DNA of 8,756 bases. It comes from DAOTXK01 sp034435395. Its GTDB lineage: Bacteria; Chloroflexota; Anaerolineae; Aggregatilineales; Ch27. How positions within the stretch are numbered: the first letter of the stretch is position 1; every line of letters starts with the position of its first letter. Below, piece by piece: positions 1 through 6,787 of the stretch. The stretch lies in the NCBI GenBank assembly GCA_034435395.1, contig DAOTXK010000284.1, positions 1-8,756 on the forward strand. Direction: 5' to 3'. Below the pieces are notes generated by a model that searched no databases, was not told where the DNA came from, and was given only the letters and a program-made list of their open reading frames with translations. The translations under genes were made by a program, and so were the position numbers.

Positions 1-1945
1 GCGCTACGTCGTACACCCGGTGACCGTCCTGATCCTCAGGCACCCCCTGAGCGATGTCCTGCCGGACCTGACTCAGCCACCAGCCGTCCAGCCCTACACC
101 CTCCAGCCACCACTGGCGCGGCATGTCCTGGGCGTTCCATCCCACTTCCAGGGCGTACACCGCCGCGTTCGGGATCGGGCCTTCCGGCACTTCAAAGATG
201 GAGACGTGCCCATCCTCGAAAACAGGCGCGCCCAACACCTGAACCAGGTGAGCCGCCATTGCCTGGCCCGGCTCAAAGTCCCGATGAACGACGACAATAT
301 CCGCCCCCGCCGCCCGAAACAAACCGGCCTGCTGGTCGACCGTCATGGCTGGCACCAGCCCGTATTCCACGGGCGGCAGCGCCGCCGCGTCGACCAGCAC
401 CATCATATCGTAGCTGGCTGGCGACAGGCGCACCACATGGCCGGTCAACAGCGGCTGATGATGCGCCGTCTGGTAGTACAGCTGCCAGCGCGTCACCAGA
501 AATTCGGTGGCTGGCAGGTCCAGCACTGGACGGACGACCCCGCGCGCGGCTTCCTCCGCCAGCGATTCAAAATAAGCGGGCATCGGCGCTTCAATCGTCG
601 GATACGGCCAGAAAAGCTGGTACTCGATCATGATCAATGCCGATAGAGCCACCACCAGCCCGCCCTGGATCAACGGCCTCCGCAGCCGCGCCCATCCCCG
701 GGACAGCGCCGCCCAGCCATACGCCGCCAGCGCCGCCAGCGCTACCCCCGTCACCATGTTGAGCCGTCCGGGCGTCCGACCCAGGTCCATGCCGGGAATG
801 GCGCTGTACCACTGGTACGGCAGGGTGATCGGCGCTGCCGGGCCGCCCCCAATCGACGCTTCGACGATGTGGCCGTCCACCTTAAGGACCGGCCCTAACG
901 AGAGCACCATCCCCACCAGACCGACTGCCAGCCAGGGAAGCGCCTCACCCCGCCGCTTCCCCAATGCCAGGACGGCCAGGATCACGGCCACCAGCCCCAG
1001 ATAGGCCGCCCCCTCCGTATGGTTGTGCGCCAGCACATTCATGGCCCAGGGCGGCACCAGCCCGGCGTCGCGCCATACCGGGTTAAACGGGCTGGGTGTG
1101 ATGAAGCCCAGCAGATCAGCGCTGTACATCACCGTGCCGCCGACCATCAGACTGCCAGCGCTGCCCTCGGCCAGGCTGGTCACCATCGGCCCGTAAAAAA
1201 AGAGCAGGCCGACGAACACCACGCCGCTCAGCGCCAGCCCCGGACGCCACCAGGACCGCCAGCGCCGCCGCTGCCGCCAGACCATGATCCCACCCCAAAC
1301 CGCCGTCAACGGCACCAACTCATACGGCAGGCTGGTCACACCGGTCGCCGCTGTCAGCACAAAAAATGCCCCGGTAGTCACGCCTCGCCGCCAGGTCGGC
1401 TGTCGCCAGAAGCAGACCAGGCTCCAGGCGTAGAGCATCAGCCAGTAATTGGTGATCAGCGTCAAATGTCCAGTTACCGCGTGGCCCTGCCGCGTCGGAA
1501 AATCCATGAGGATCAGCCCGCCCAACAAGGCCCCGCCCTGGTGACGGGTCAGCTCCCAGCAAAACAGATACGCGGCCAGACCGGTCAGCACCCAGCTGGA
1601 GAGAAACGTCAGGTTGTACGCCACCAGCGGCGGGAAAGCCAGCACCCAGGGCACCCCGGCCAGATGACCCACCGGATTGGCCCACTGCACCGGGCTGAAA
1701 AAGCCCTCCGGATAAACCAGCAGCGGCTGATAGGCCGGATGTATCCCCCGCAGGATGGCTTCTTTCGTCCACCAGATCAGCCGCACAGCCTCGAACCCGT
1801 CGCCATGCACCTTATTGGGGAGGTGGGTCCCCAACTGGATGACCGTTGGATAGGTGAGCAGAAGGGTGGCCACCCCATAAAAGACCAGCGGCACCAGGCC
1901 GTGCCTGATCCATCTTCTCTCCCAGATTCGCTGGCTGTTGGTCAT
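1..1945 (-). CDS. Large multi-pass membrane protein, GT-C/YfhO-like (partial, C-terminus beyond window)
   Basis: The frame stays open from an ATG at 1945 to the left edge: 648 codons with no stop, so the C-terminus is missing. Hydrophobic segments lie near residues 15-33, 97-130, 138-180, 190-222, 235-252, 312-330, 336-352, 397-413 and 425-442. After the first membrane segment comes a lumenal-type loop with a GDG motif (residues 48-50), then YPEG (78-81), then an RTPGR motif (390-394). After about residue 445 the protein becomes a soluble domain (VLDLP at 474-478, YYQT at 490-493). This architecture resembles uncharacterised GT-C-fold or YfhO-like membrane proteins common in Chloroflexota; that family assignment is from memory. 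The substrate is unknown. AAAGGGG lies 12 nt before the chosen ATG. An in-frame GTG at 1990 overlaps the upstream gene's stop (GTGA) and would add 15 residues. The gap to the upstream gene is 41 nt, so co-transcription is likely. Confidence 0.8.
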   Translation of the reverse strand, partial: MTNSQRIWERRWIRHGLVPLVFYGVATLLLTYPTVIQLGTHLPNKVHGDGFEAVRLIWWTKEAILRGIHPAYQPLLVYPEGFFSPVQWANPVGHLAGVPWVLAFPPLVAYNLTFLSSWVLTGLAAYLFCWELTRHQGGALLGGLILMDFPTRQGHAVTGHLTLITNYWLMLYAWSLVCFWRQPTWRRGVTTGAFFVLTAATGVTSLPYELVPLTAVWGGIMVWRQRRRWRSWWRPGLALSGVVFVGLLFFYGPMVTSLAEGSAGSLMVGGTVMYSADLLGFITPSPFNPVWRDAGLVPPWAMNVLAHNHTEGAAYLGLVAVILAVLALGKRRGEALPWLAVGLVGMVLSLGPVLKVDGHIVEASIGGGPAAPITLPYQWYSAIPGMDLGRTPGRLNMVTGVALAALAAYGWAALSRGWARLRRPLIQGGLVVALSALIMIEYQLFWPYPTIEAPMPAYFESLAEEAARGVVRPVLDLPATEFLVTRWQLYYQTAHHQPLLTGHVVRLSPASYDMMVLVDAAALPPVEYGLVPAMTVDQQAGLFRAAGADIVVVHRDFEPGQAMAAHLVQVLGAPVFEDGHVSIFEVPEGPIPNAAVYALEVGWNAQDMPRQWWLEGVGLDGWWLSQVRQDIAQGVPEDQDGHRVYDVA

Positions 1946-1986
1946 GGCCTGCTTATGCCCCTTTAAGGGTGATGGCCGCCAGGCAG

Positions 1987-3879
1987 TCACCCGGTGCACG
2001 AGACCGGCAACTCGTATGCATACAGGTTTTGGAAGCCAGCCTCGGTAAGCCGGTACAGCCCATAACGCAGCCGCGCCACATCCGCCGGGCTGACCGGCAC
2101 CCGGTATACATCGCGGACGGCCTCGCCCGCTGTCCAGCTCGTCAACGGACGCCAGCCGTAGACCGGCGCGGACTGATCCCCCTGCCCCAGCAGCGTACCA
2201 TCCGTTCCCCAGGCATGGACGAATACGCTCAAATCCTGGGTGGGCACGTCCGGCGTGTACCACGTCACGTCCAGAATCACCGCGTCCGACGCGCACACGA
2301 CGTGCTCCACCAGGACGCCGAATTCACCGGGCGGATCGGCGGGGATTACCGGCTTCGTGTCAATCGCCACCAGTTCGGGCGCGGCGGCGCGCAGGTAGAC
2401 CGGCCCGCCGATCTGCTGTTCCCACCAGTCGAGCGGGAAGCTGTAGAAGGTGAACGCGGGCGTGACCAGCATCCCGCCCGCCACAAGGGACGCGAAGTCT
2501 GCCCGGTGGTCGACCAGTGTCACCGCCTGCAACCGCCCCGCCGCCAGGGACGGGTCCACATCGCGGGCGAAACCAACGGCGAAGTGACGGGTCCCCCAGC
2601 CGATCATCAGCGTCGCGCCGGTCGGCGTCTCCTGCGCCAGCGCGATCGTCTCCAGCCCGGTCCTGTCGTGGACCAATCCGCTGATGAAAGGCCCATTTTG
2701 GACCACCATTGCCGCTGCCAGAATGGCGATCAGCGCCAGCCACAACCATGGCAGGTATTTCGTTGTTGCGGCTCCCCCTTGCGCCTGATGAGCCACCACG
2801 CTCATCACCCGGTCGATCAGGAACAACCAGCCAAACGCCAGCGGGAGCGTCACTGCCAGAATCAGCGCCGAAAGCACGTCAGTGTACGCCAGCACATGAA
2901 AGCTGTAAGCCGCCCCGGCGGTCAGCAGCATGACCGTGGCCGCCCGGCGCAGGCGCGAGTCCCCCAGCGCCCCGGCCAGCCCTATCAACCCGGCCAGCAG
3001 CCCCGGCAGAGTCAGATCGGTGACCAGCACTGTGGTCACCGCCTTGACGGTGGTCAGCAGCGCGGCCCACGACGCCGGCAGCCCCATAAAACGGTTCGCT
3101 TCCACACCCAAGAACTGGTCCAGCAGACCATCCCACGTCCCCGGCGCGCCATAAACCCACGCCGCCCCGGCCTGGGCGCGCAATGGAAGGTAGGCGTATG
3201 GCAGGAATCCCAACGCCCCCAAGGGGAAGCAGACGGCGAGAAGGCGCAGGATGCGGCGCAGATTGCGGCGCGGCTGGCGGCTCAATTCCGGCCAGACGGC
3301 GGACAACAAGGCCGGGGCCGCCAGGGCGACGGCGCGGTGATGGGCCACGCCGATGCCCCCCACCAGGGCCAGCCAGTAGACTCGCCCTTTGATCCGGCCC
3401 GGCCACAACGCCAGATATAACAGCAGCGCCAGGATCGCCAGCCCAAACGTATAAATCTCGGCGACGACATGGTGTATCCACACCGTGCGCGTCAGGCCGA
3501 AGAGCGCGACAACCGCCGCCGCCGCGCTGGCCCGACCGGTGAGGCGCGCTCCCAGCACATACATCAGCGCCAGGGCCGCCACGCCCCACCCCAACGACAC
3601 CACCGCCGGAGCAGCCGCCGGAGACACGCCCAGAAAACGGAGCACGTTCACCAGAACGTTGCCGGTGATCACGTACAGCGGGTAGCCAGTGGCGTGCAGC
3701 GTGCCCCAGGCGTTGAGCACGATCTGCGTTTCACCAACGTCAACCATGTAGTAGTGACTGGAGCCGTTGGGGATGGTTTGAAGCGTCGGCAGGTAGGCAG
3801 CCAGCAGGATCACGAGCGCCAGCAGGAATGGCCGCCCAGGAACGCGCGGAAGCGTCTGCTCAGACATAACGCCGGGCAT
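1987..3879 (-). CDS. DUF2723-family membrane protein (TMEM260 / protein O-mannosyltransferase-like)
   Basis: This encodes about 630 residues with many membrane spans and a soluble C-terminal domain. The N-terminal region carries the DUF2723 signature: one membrane segment (about 18-33), then a loop with D47-V-G-E50 and a TGYPLY motif at 64-69. AEIYTF (140-145) and GVAHH (177-181) follow. Known: DUF2723 belongs to the GT-C glycosyltransferase superfamily, and its animal member TMEM260 is a protein O-mannosyltransferase. A comparable role with a lipid-linked sugar donor at the outer face of the membrane is inference. From about residue 505 there is a beta-rich tail containing FVHAWG and GQGD, which often ends large Chloroflexota membrane proteins. 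Start choice: the ATG at 3879 has GAGGT 4 nt upstream. An earlier in-frame GTG at 3897 and a later ATG at 3867 lack such a site. It lies upstream of a second GT-C-like protein in the same unit and divergent from the DUF624 gene. Confidence 0.85.
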   Translation of the reverse strand: MPGVMSEQTLPRVPGRPFLLALVILLAAYLPTLQTIPNGSSHYYMVDVGETQIVLNAWGTLHATGYPLYVITGNVLVNVLRFLGVSPAAAPAVVSLGWGVAALALMYVLGARLTGRASAAAAVVALFGLTRTVWIHHVVAEIYTFGLAILALLLYLALWPGRIKGRVYWLALVGGIGVAHHRAVALAAPALLSAVWPELSRQPRRNLRRILRLLAVCFPLGALGFLPYAYLPLRAQAGAAWVYGAPGTWDGLLDQFLGVEANRFMGLPASWAALLTTVKAVTTVLVTDLTLPGLLAGLIGLAGALGDSRLRRAATVMLLTAGAAYSFHVLAYTDVLSALILAVTLPLAFGWLFLIDRVMSVVAHQAQGGAATTKYLPWLWLALIAILAAAMVVQNGPFISGLVHDRTGLETIALAQETPTGATLMIGWGTRHFAVGFARDVDPSLAAGRLQAVTLVDHRADFASLVAGGMLVTPAFTFYSFPLDWWEQQIGGPVYLRAAAPELVAIDTKPVIPADPPGEFGVLVEHVVCASDAVILDVTWYTPDVPTQDLSVFVHAWGTDGTLLGQGDQSAPVYGWRPLTSWTAGEAVRDVYRVPVSPADVARLRYGLYRLTEAGFQNLYAYELPVSCTG

Positions 3880-4052
3880 GATACCTCGTGCGCTCACTGC
3901 CGCGCAAGGAAGTCGAGGGATGGCCGCCCGCGACCGGCATCCGAGAAACGTGTGACGCCTGTATTCACGCCAGCGGCGAAAGGAATCGCAACCATCGGGT
4001 TTCAGGGGTAATATGGGTTAGAAGCCAAGCCGCCCCAAATGAGGACTCATCA
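3880..4052. other. Divergent intergenic region
   Basis: These 173 bases separate two divergently transcribed membrane-protein genes, so promoters for both should lie here. I see no strong sigma-70-type promoter in either direction. On the plus strand there is a weak -10-like TAATAT near 4011-4016 without a good -35. On the minus strand CATATT overlaps the same area with a poor TTGGGG 17 bases upstream. The only clear signals are GAGG at 4041-4044 serving the plus-strand gene and GAGGT at 3884-3888 serving the minus-strand gene. Confidence 0.4.
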
Positions 4053-4700
4053 ATGGGATATGGCCCGATGGATGCCAGAGGTTTGTTCGACTCGCTGGAG
4101 AAGCCTGCCACCTTTGTGCTGGCCAATTTGCTCTGGCTGGTGGTGTCGATCCCGATCATCACCCTGCCGGCGGCAACAGCCGGGCTTTTCGCCGTGTTCT
4201 CCCCCTGGGTCAGAGGCAAACCGTCAGAGGTGTTCAGCGATTTTTTCGGGGCCATGCGCCGGCACTGGCTCAAAAGCACGCTGATAGGGGTGCTTGATGC
4301 GGTCGTGGGGGGGCTGACCATCAGTAACTTTTTTATCCTCAGGCTCATGGACCTGGAGCTGCTGCCGTTCCTGCTGTTTCAGGGAGTCACCCTGATCGTC
4401 GGCCTGCTGCTGCTGGTGACCAACCTGTACATCTGGCCGCTGCTGGTGATCTTTGACCTGCCCCTCCGCCGCCTGCTGGATACCGCTTTCCGATTGGGGC
4501 TTGGGCATCTGCCCTGGTCGCTGGTCCTGCTGGCCGGGACGGTCCTCCTGCTGGCCCTTGGGCTGGTCGTGCTCCCGGCGATGATCTCGCTGACCGTGTC
4601 GTTTTCCGGCTGCGCCCTGTTCATCAACTGGGGGGCGTGGCGCATCATACGGAAGTACGTGCCGGCCGAGGAACTGGCCAAGCTCGAAAGCCAGGATTGA
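4053..4700 (+). CDS. DUF624 (YesL-like) integral membrane protein
   Basis: This is a 215-residue protein with four or five predicted membrane segments (about 20-42, 74-96, 104-131, 152-175, 177-194). The first has the pattern NLLWLVVSIPIITLPAAT (25-42), typical of the YesL/DUF624 family. It is followed by a soluble loop of about 30 residues with FFGAMRRHW (64-72) and ends in a charged C-terminal tail. The length fits the family, usually a little over 200 residues. YesL-type proteins often sit beside carbohydrate uptake or degradation genes, but their biochemical role is not established, and no transport genes lie here. The start at 4053 was chosen because GAGG (4041-4044) sits 8 nt upstream and the family N-terminus (LFDSLEKPATF) begins just after. 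The frame stays open further upstream to 3888, but that extension has no family resemblance. Transcription probably ends at the hairpin at 4756-4785, 55 nt past the stop. Confidence 0.8.
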   Translation: MGYGPMDARGLFDSLEKPATFVLANLLWLVVSIPIITLPAATAGLFAVFSPWVRGKPSEVFSDFFGAMRRHWLKSTLIGVLDAVVGGLTISNFFILRLMDLELLPFLLFQGVTLIVGLLLLVTNLYIWPLLVIFDLPLRRLLDTAFRLGLGHLPWSLVLLAGTVLLLALGLVVLPAMISLTVSFSGCALFINWGAWRIIRKYVPAEELAKLESQD

Positions 4701-4755
4701 TCACGCCCGCCCGCTTGTATCAGGTTCTGGCCGGTGATCGAGCCAGCGCCAAACA

Positions 4756-4785
4756 AAAGGGCCTGGACATTACGTCCGGCCCTTT
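4756..4785. terminator. Bidirectional Rho-independent terminator
   Basis: AAAGGGCC (4756-4763) pairs with GGCCCTTT (4778-4785), and GGAC (4765-4768) pairs with GTCC (4774-4777). One T (4764) is bulged and the loop is ATTAC. Read on the minus strand, the hairpin runs into TTTTGTTT (4758-4751), a good U-tract placed about 16 nt after the tRNA-Pro 3' end. On the plus strand it is followed by the weaker TTTCGAGTTTT and can serve the DUF624 gene. It sits exactly between two convergent transcription units. Confidence 0.85.
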
Positions 4786-4800
4786 CGAGTTTTGGGGAAG

Positions 4801-4875
4801 TCGGGGTGCCCGGATTTGAACCGGGGACCTCTTGCACCCCATGCAAGCACGCTAGCCAAACTGCGACACACCCCG
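4801..4875 (-). tRNA. tRNA-Pro (anticodon GGG)
   Basis: The minus strand folds as a complete cloverleaf of 75 nt. The acceptor stem is CGGGGTG/CACCCCG with discriminator A73. The D-arm has loop AGTTTGGCTA. The anticodon stem is CTTGC/GCAAG with loop ATGGGGT, giving U33, anticodon G34-G35-G36 (plus-strand 4838-4840) and G37. The variable region is AGGTC and the T-arm is CCCGG-TTCAAAT-CCGGG. C1-G72 with A73, and G37 next to a GGG anticodon, are typical of bacterial tRNA-Pro, where G37 is the usual m1G target of TrmD. The tRNA should read CCC and CCU. CCA is not encoded (the next bases are CTT), so it must be added enzymatically. Confidence 0.97.
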
Positions 4876-4885
4876 CTATGCCGCC

Positions 4886-4914
4886 ATTATAGCCCCTGTG
4901 CAGATGGCGGTCAA
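4886..4914 (-). promoter_or_regulatory. Sigma-70-type promoter for tRNA-Pro
   Basis: On the minus strand TTGACC (4914-4909) and TATAAT (4891-4886) are separated by exactly 17 bases. This is the best promoter match I saw in the window. The mature tRNA 5' end (4875) is 10 nt past the -10 element, so the precursor would have only a 3-4 nt 5' leader. The promoter lies 69 bases beyond the stop of the PPIase gene, so the tRNA can be transcribed independently of it. Confidence 0.88.
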
Positions 4915-4983
4915 GGGCAACCTGGCCGGGCGCAACTGGCCCCGTAACCATGGGCAGTGGACAACCTCAGCCGAAACGTATCC

Positions 4984-6282
4984 TTATCCGCCCGTGGTGC
5001 TGGCCAGACCCAGATCAAAGATGGTCGGCTCACTCGGGGCGCGGTCCGCGTAGTAGTCAAAAAGCTCAATCGTCGCGTCGGCGCGCAGGCTGCTCAGCCA
5101 CTCGTCAAACGCCTGCTGGCGCTTGTTCTGGTACTGCGTATCGGTCAGTTCGCGGTCTTCGCGGGCATGCACCTGAATGATGTGGTACCCATACTGCGTG
5201 GACACCGGGCCAATAATCGCCCCGATCGCGCCATTAAAGATGGCGTCCTCAAATTCGGAGACAAAACTGCCCCGCCCTGTCCAGCCCAGCTCCCCCCCCA
5301 GACGGGCGCTGGCGGTGTCGGTCGAGGCATACCGCGCCAACTCGGTGAACGCCTCCCCCTCCTGCAACGCCGTCATGATGTCCGCGGCCTCTTGCTCCGT
5401 TTCCACCAGGATGTGACGCGCATCGACCTGTTCCTCAATGCGGGGCAGGTCGCCGGTCACTTCCTCGTATAGCCGCTCGCGCAACGCGTCCATCTCGAAG
5501 ATGGTCCAGATGTCCTCCCGACTCAGGCCGGAAGCAACCACAGCTTCATCAAAGTACGCCGTCTGCACCTCATCATAACGCTGCTGGAGTTCATCCGCCG
5601 TTAACGTGGGCAGGGGAGTGGCTGTCGGCAGGGGGGTCGGCGAAGGGGTAGGCGTTTCCTCTGGCGTCGGCGAGGCGGTCGGCGTCGGCGATGGAGTGGG
5701 CGAAACAATCGGCGTGGGCGTCACGGACGGCTCAAGCGTCGGCGTAGGCGTCTCTGGATTCGGATTGTAGCCAAAGAACTCCTGCACGCGCCTCTCAACC
5801 TCAGCCTGATCAACGGTGATGCCCCGGCTGGCCGCTTCCTGCCGCAGCAGTATTTCTTCTATCATCTCATCGCGCACCTGCCCGCCCAGGATCGCCTCCT
5901 GGCCGGGCAGCAGCTGGGCGTACAGGCTGTAGTACGGGCTGCTCTGGTCGGTCAGCGCCTGCCCGCCATACAGGGCCGCCACCTGCTGAAGGCCCCGTCC
6001 GGTCTGCCAGCGAACAAAGCGCACCCGCGCCTGGTACGCCGCGGTGGTGATGGCCTCGCCGTTGACCACGGCAACCGGCTGGCCGGGGAAGATAATCCCC
6101 TCCCAGACGATTCCGATCAGCAAAACGATCAACACCGCTGCCAGGGCCACCCCGACCCCCAGCAAGACCCACCGCTGCACGCGCGCTTCTCGTTCCGCCC
6201 GCGACAGGTAAGTGCGCCGTTCCTCATATTCGGGCGAGCGCTTACGGCGGGCAGGGCCGCCCGTGGTGGCTTTTTTGGCCAT
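4984..6282 (-). CDS. Membrane-anchored PpiC/parvulin-type peptidyl-prolyl cis-trans isomerase
   Basis: This is a 432-residue protein. Residues 1-37 are basic and cytoplasmic, followed by a membrane anchor at about 39-58. A SurA/PrsA-like N-terminal region (about 66-172) starts with PVAVVNGEAIT (69-79). A Thr/Pro-rich linker covers about 176-226 with repeated TPTP and SPTP. A helical stretch (228-280) precedes the parvulin domain (about 286-374), with ARHIL (288-292), a GGELGW stretch (329-334) and YGYHIIQV (364-371). H290 and H367 are the parvulin core histidines. Known: such proteins speed prolyl isomerisation and chaperone exported proteins outside the membrane, and the topology here fits that. 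The start at 6282 has AGGAG about 13 nt upstream, a long spacing. The gene follows rpsR after 110 nt, and hairpins in that gap suggest it is at least partly separate from the ribosomal genes. The stop is TAA at 4984-4986, with no obvious terminator of its own. Confidence 0.92.
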   Translation of the reverse strand: MAKKATTGGPARRKRSPEYEERRTYLSRAEREARVQRWVLLGVGVALAAVLIVLLIGIVWEGIIFPGQPVAVVNGEAITTAAYQARVRFVRWQTGRGLQQVAALYGGQALTDQSSPYYSLYAQLLPGQEAILGGQVRDEMIEEILLRQEAASRGITVDQAEVERRVQEFFGYNPNPETPTPTLEPSVTPTPIVSPTPSPTPTASPTPEETPTPSPTPLPTATPLPTLTADELQQRYDEVQTAYFDEAVVASGLSREDIWTIFEMDALRERLYEEVTGDLPRIEEQVDARHILVETEQEAADIMTALQEGEAFTELARYASTDTASARLGGELGWTGRGSFVSEFEDAIFNGAIGAIIGPVSTQYGYHIIQVHAREDRELTDTQYQNKRQQAFDEWLSSLRADATIELFDYYADRAPSEPTIFDLGLASTTGG

Positions 6283-6302
6283 ACGGTTTTCTTTTCTCCT
6301 CT

Positions 6303-6320
6303 AAGCAGGGCTGCCTGCTT
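6303..6320. repeat. Short perfect hairpin directly upstream of the PPIase ribosome-binding site
   Basis: AAGCAGG (6303-6309) and CCTGCTT (6314-6320) form a 7-bp stem with a 4-base loop. On the minus strand the stem ends immediately before AGAGGAG, the Shine-Dalgarno of the PPIase gene. There is no U-tract after it, so it is not a typical terminator. It could shape translation initiation or mRNA stability, but this is inference. Confidence 0.5.
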
Positions 6321-6332
6321 CAACAACAGACA

Positions 6333-6362
6333 GGCAGAGGGCGACCAGCAGCGCTCTCTGCC
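6333..6362 (-). terminator. Possible terminator after rpsR
   Basis: Read on the minus strand, the arms GGCAGAGAGCG and CGCCCTCTGCC pair at 10 of 11 positions (one A-C mismatch) around an 8-base loop. They are followed by TGTCTGTTGTTG, which is U-rich but interrupted. It lies 30 nt past the rpsR stop. It is weaker than the hairpin at 4756-4785, so partial read-through into the PPIase gene is plausible. Confidence 0.5.
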
Positions 6363-6392
6363 CTACCGGGAATGTCAGCCAGAGACACCCTG

Positions 6393-6713
6393 TTACGAGT
6401 AGTCCTGAACATGCTGGCCGGTGAACGGCAGCAGCGCCAGATGACGCGCCCGCTTGATGGCCTGCGCCAGGCCACGCTGGTGTTTGGCACAGACGTTGGT
6501 CTGCCGCCGGGGACGAATCTTACCCTCTTCGTTGATGAAGCGGCGCAACAGGTCCGCATCTTTGTAGTCAATGTGGTCGACCCTATCGGCGCAGAACGGA
6601 CACACCCGTCTACGCCTGCCGCCGCGTCGCGCCGCGGGCCGCTCACTCGGAAGCGACTCGCTTTCTTCGGACGATTCCTCGTCTATCTCGTCAAATTCGT
6701 CTGATTCGCTCAT
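6393..6713 (-). CDS. rpsR: 30S ribosomal protein S18 with acidic N-terminal extension
   Basis: This is a 106-residue S18, longer than the usual size of about 75. The conserved core begins near residue 36 with VCPFC and continues through IDYKD (48-52), LLRRFI (55-60), GKIRPRR (64-70), CAKHQR (75-80) and RARHLALLPF (88-97). C38, C41, C75 and H78 make a plausible zinc site, as in zinc-binding forms of small ribosomal proteins. The first 24 residues are almost all Ser, Asp and Glu, followed by an Arg-rich patch (29-36). S18 sits on the 30S platform and pairs with S6. AAGGA is 5 nt before the ATG at 6713. It is third in the cluster, 74 nt after ssb, with no terminator between them. Confidence 0.97.
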   Translation of the reverse strand: MSESDEFDEIDEESSEESESLPSERPAARRGGRRRRVCPFCADRVDHIDYKDADLLRRFINEEGKIRPRRQTNVCAKHQRGLAQAIKRARHLALLPFTGQHVQDYS

Positions 6714-6787
6714 GGAAATCCTTACTTTCCTGGGTCAGCAACAGCCAAGGCCGGCGCGGTTGATCAAGCAGAAGCCCCTCGAGCCGG

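Noticed and set aside
20..646. Long plus-strand open frame opposite the GT-C-like gene
   Set aside because: The translation is rich in Arg, His, Gln and Pro with no family resemblance. The minus strand here carries a continuous hydrophobic membrane protein with recognisable motifs.
1019..3420. Two large plus-strand open frames (1019-1966 and 1969-3420)
   Set aside because: Both lie antisense to convincing membrane-protein genes and have the low-complexity composition expected of antisense reads in GC-rich DNA. No domain or plausible start site was seen.
3888..4052. 55-codon N-terminal extension of the DUF624 protein
   Set aside because: The extension is unlike the family and would overlap the divergent gene's start region. 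The ATG at 4053 has GAGG at good spacing.
4920..4983. Possible terminator directly after the PPIase stop
   Set aside because: Only a 4-bp GGGC/GCCC pairing and a GGCCAG direct repeat were found, with no U-tract.
5605..5757. Repetitive GGCGTC-type stretch as a CRISPR or satellite array
   Set aside because: The repeats are short, degenerate and in frame, encoding a Thr/Pro linker. There are no unique spacers.
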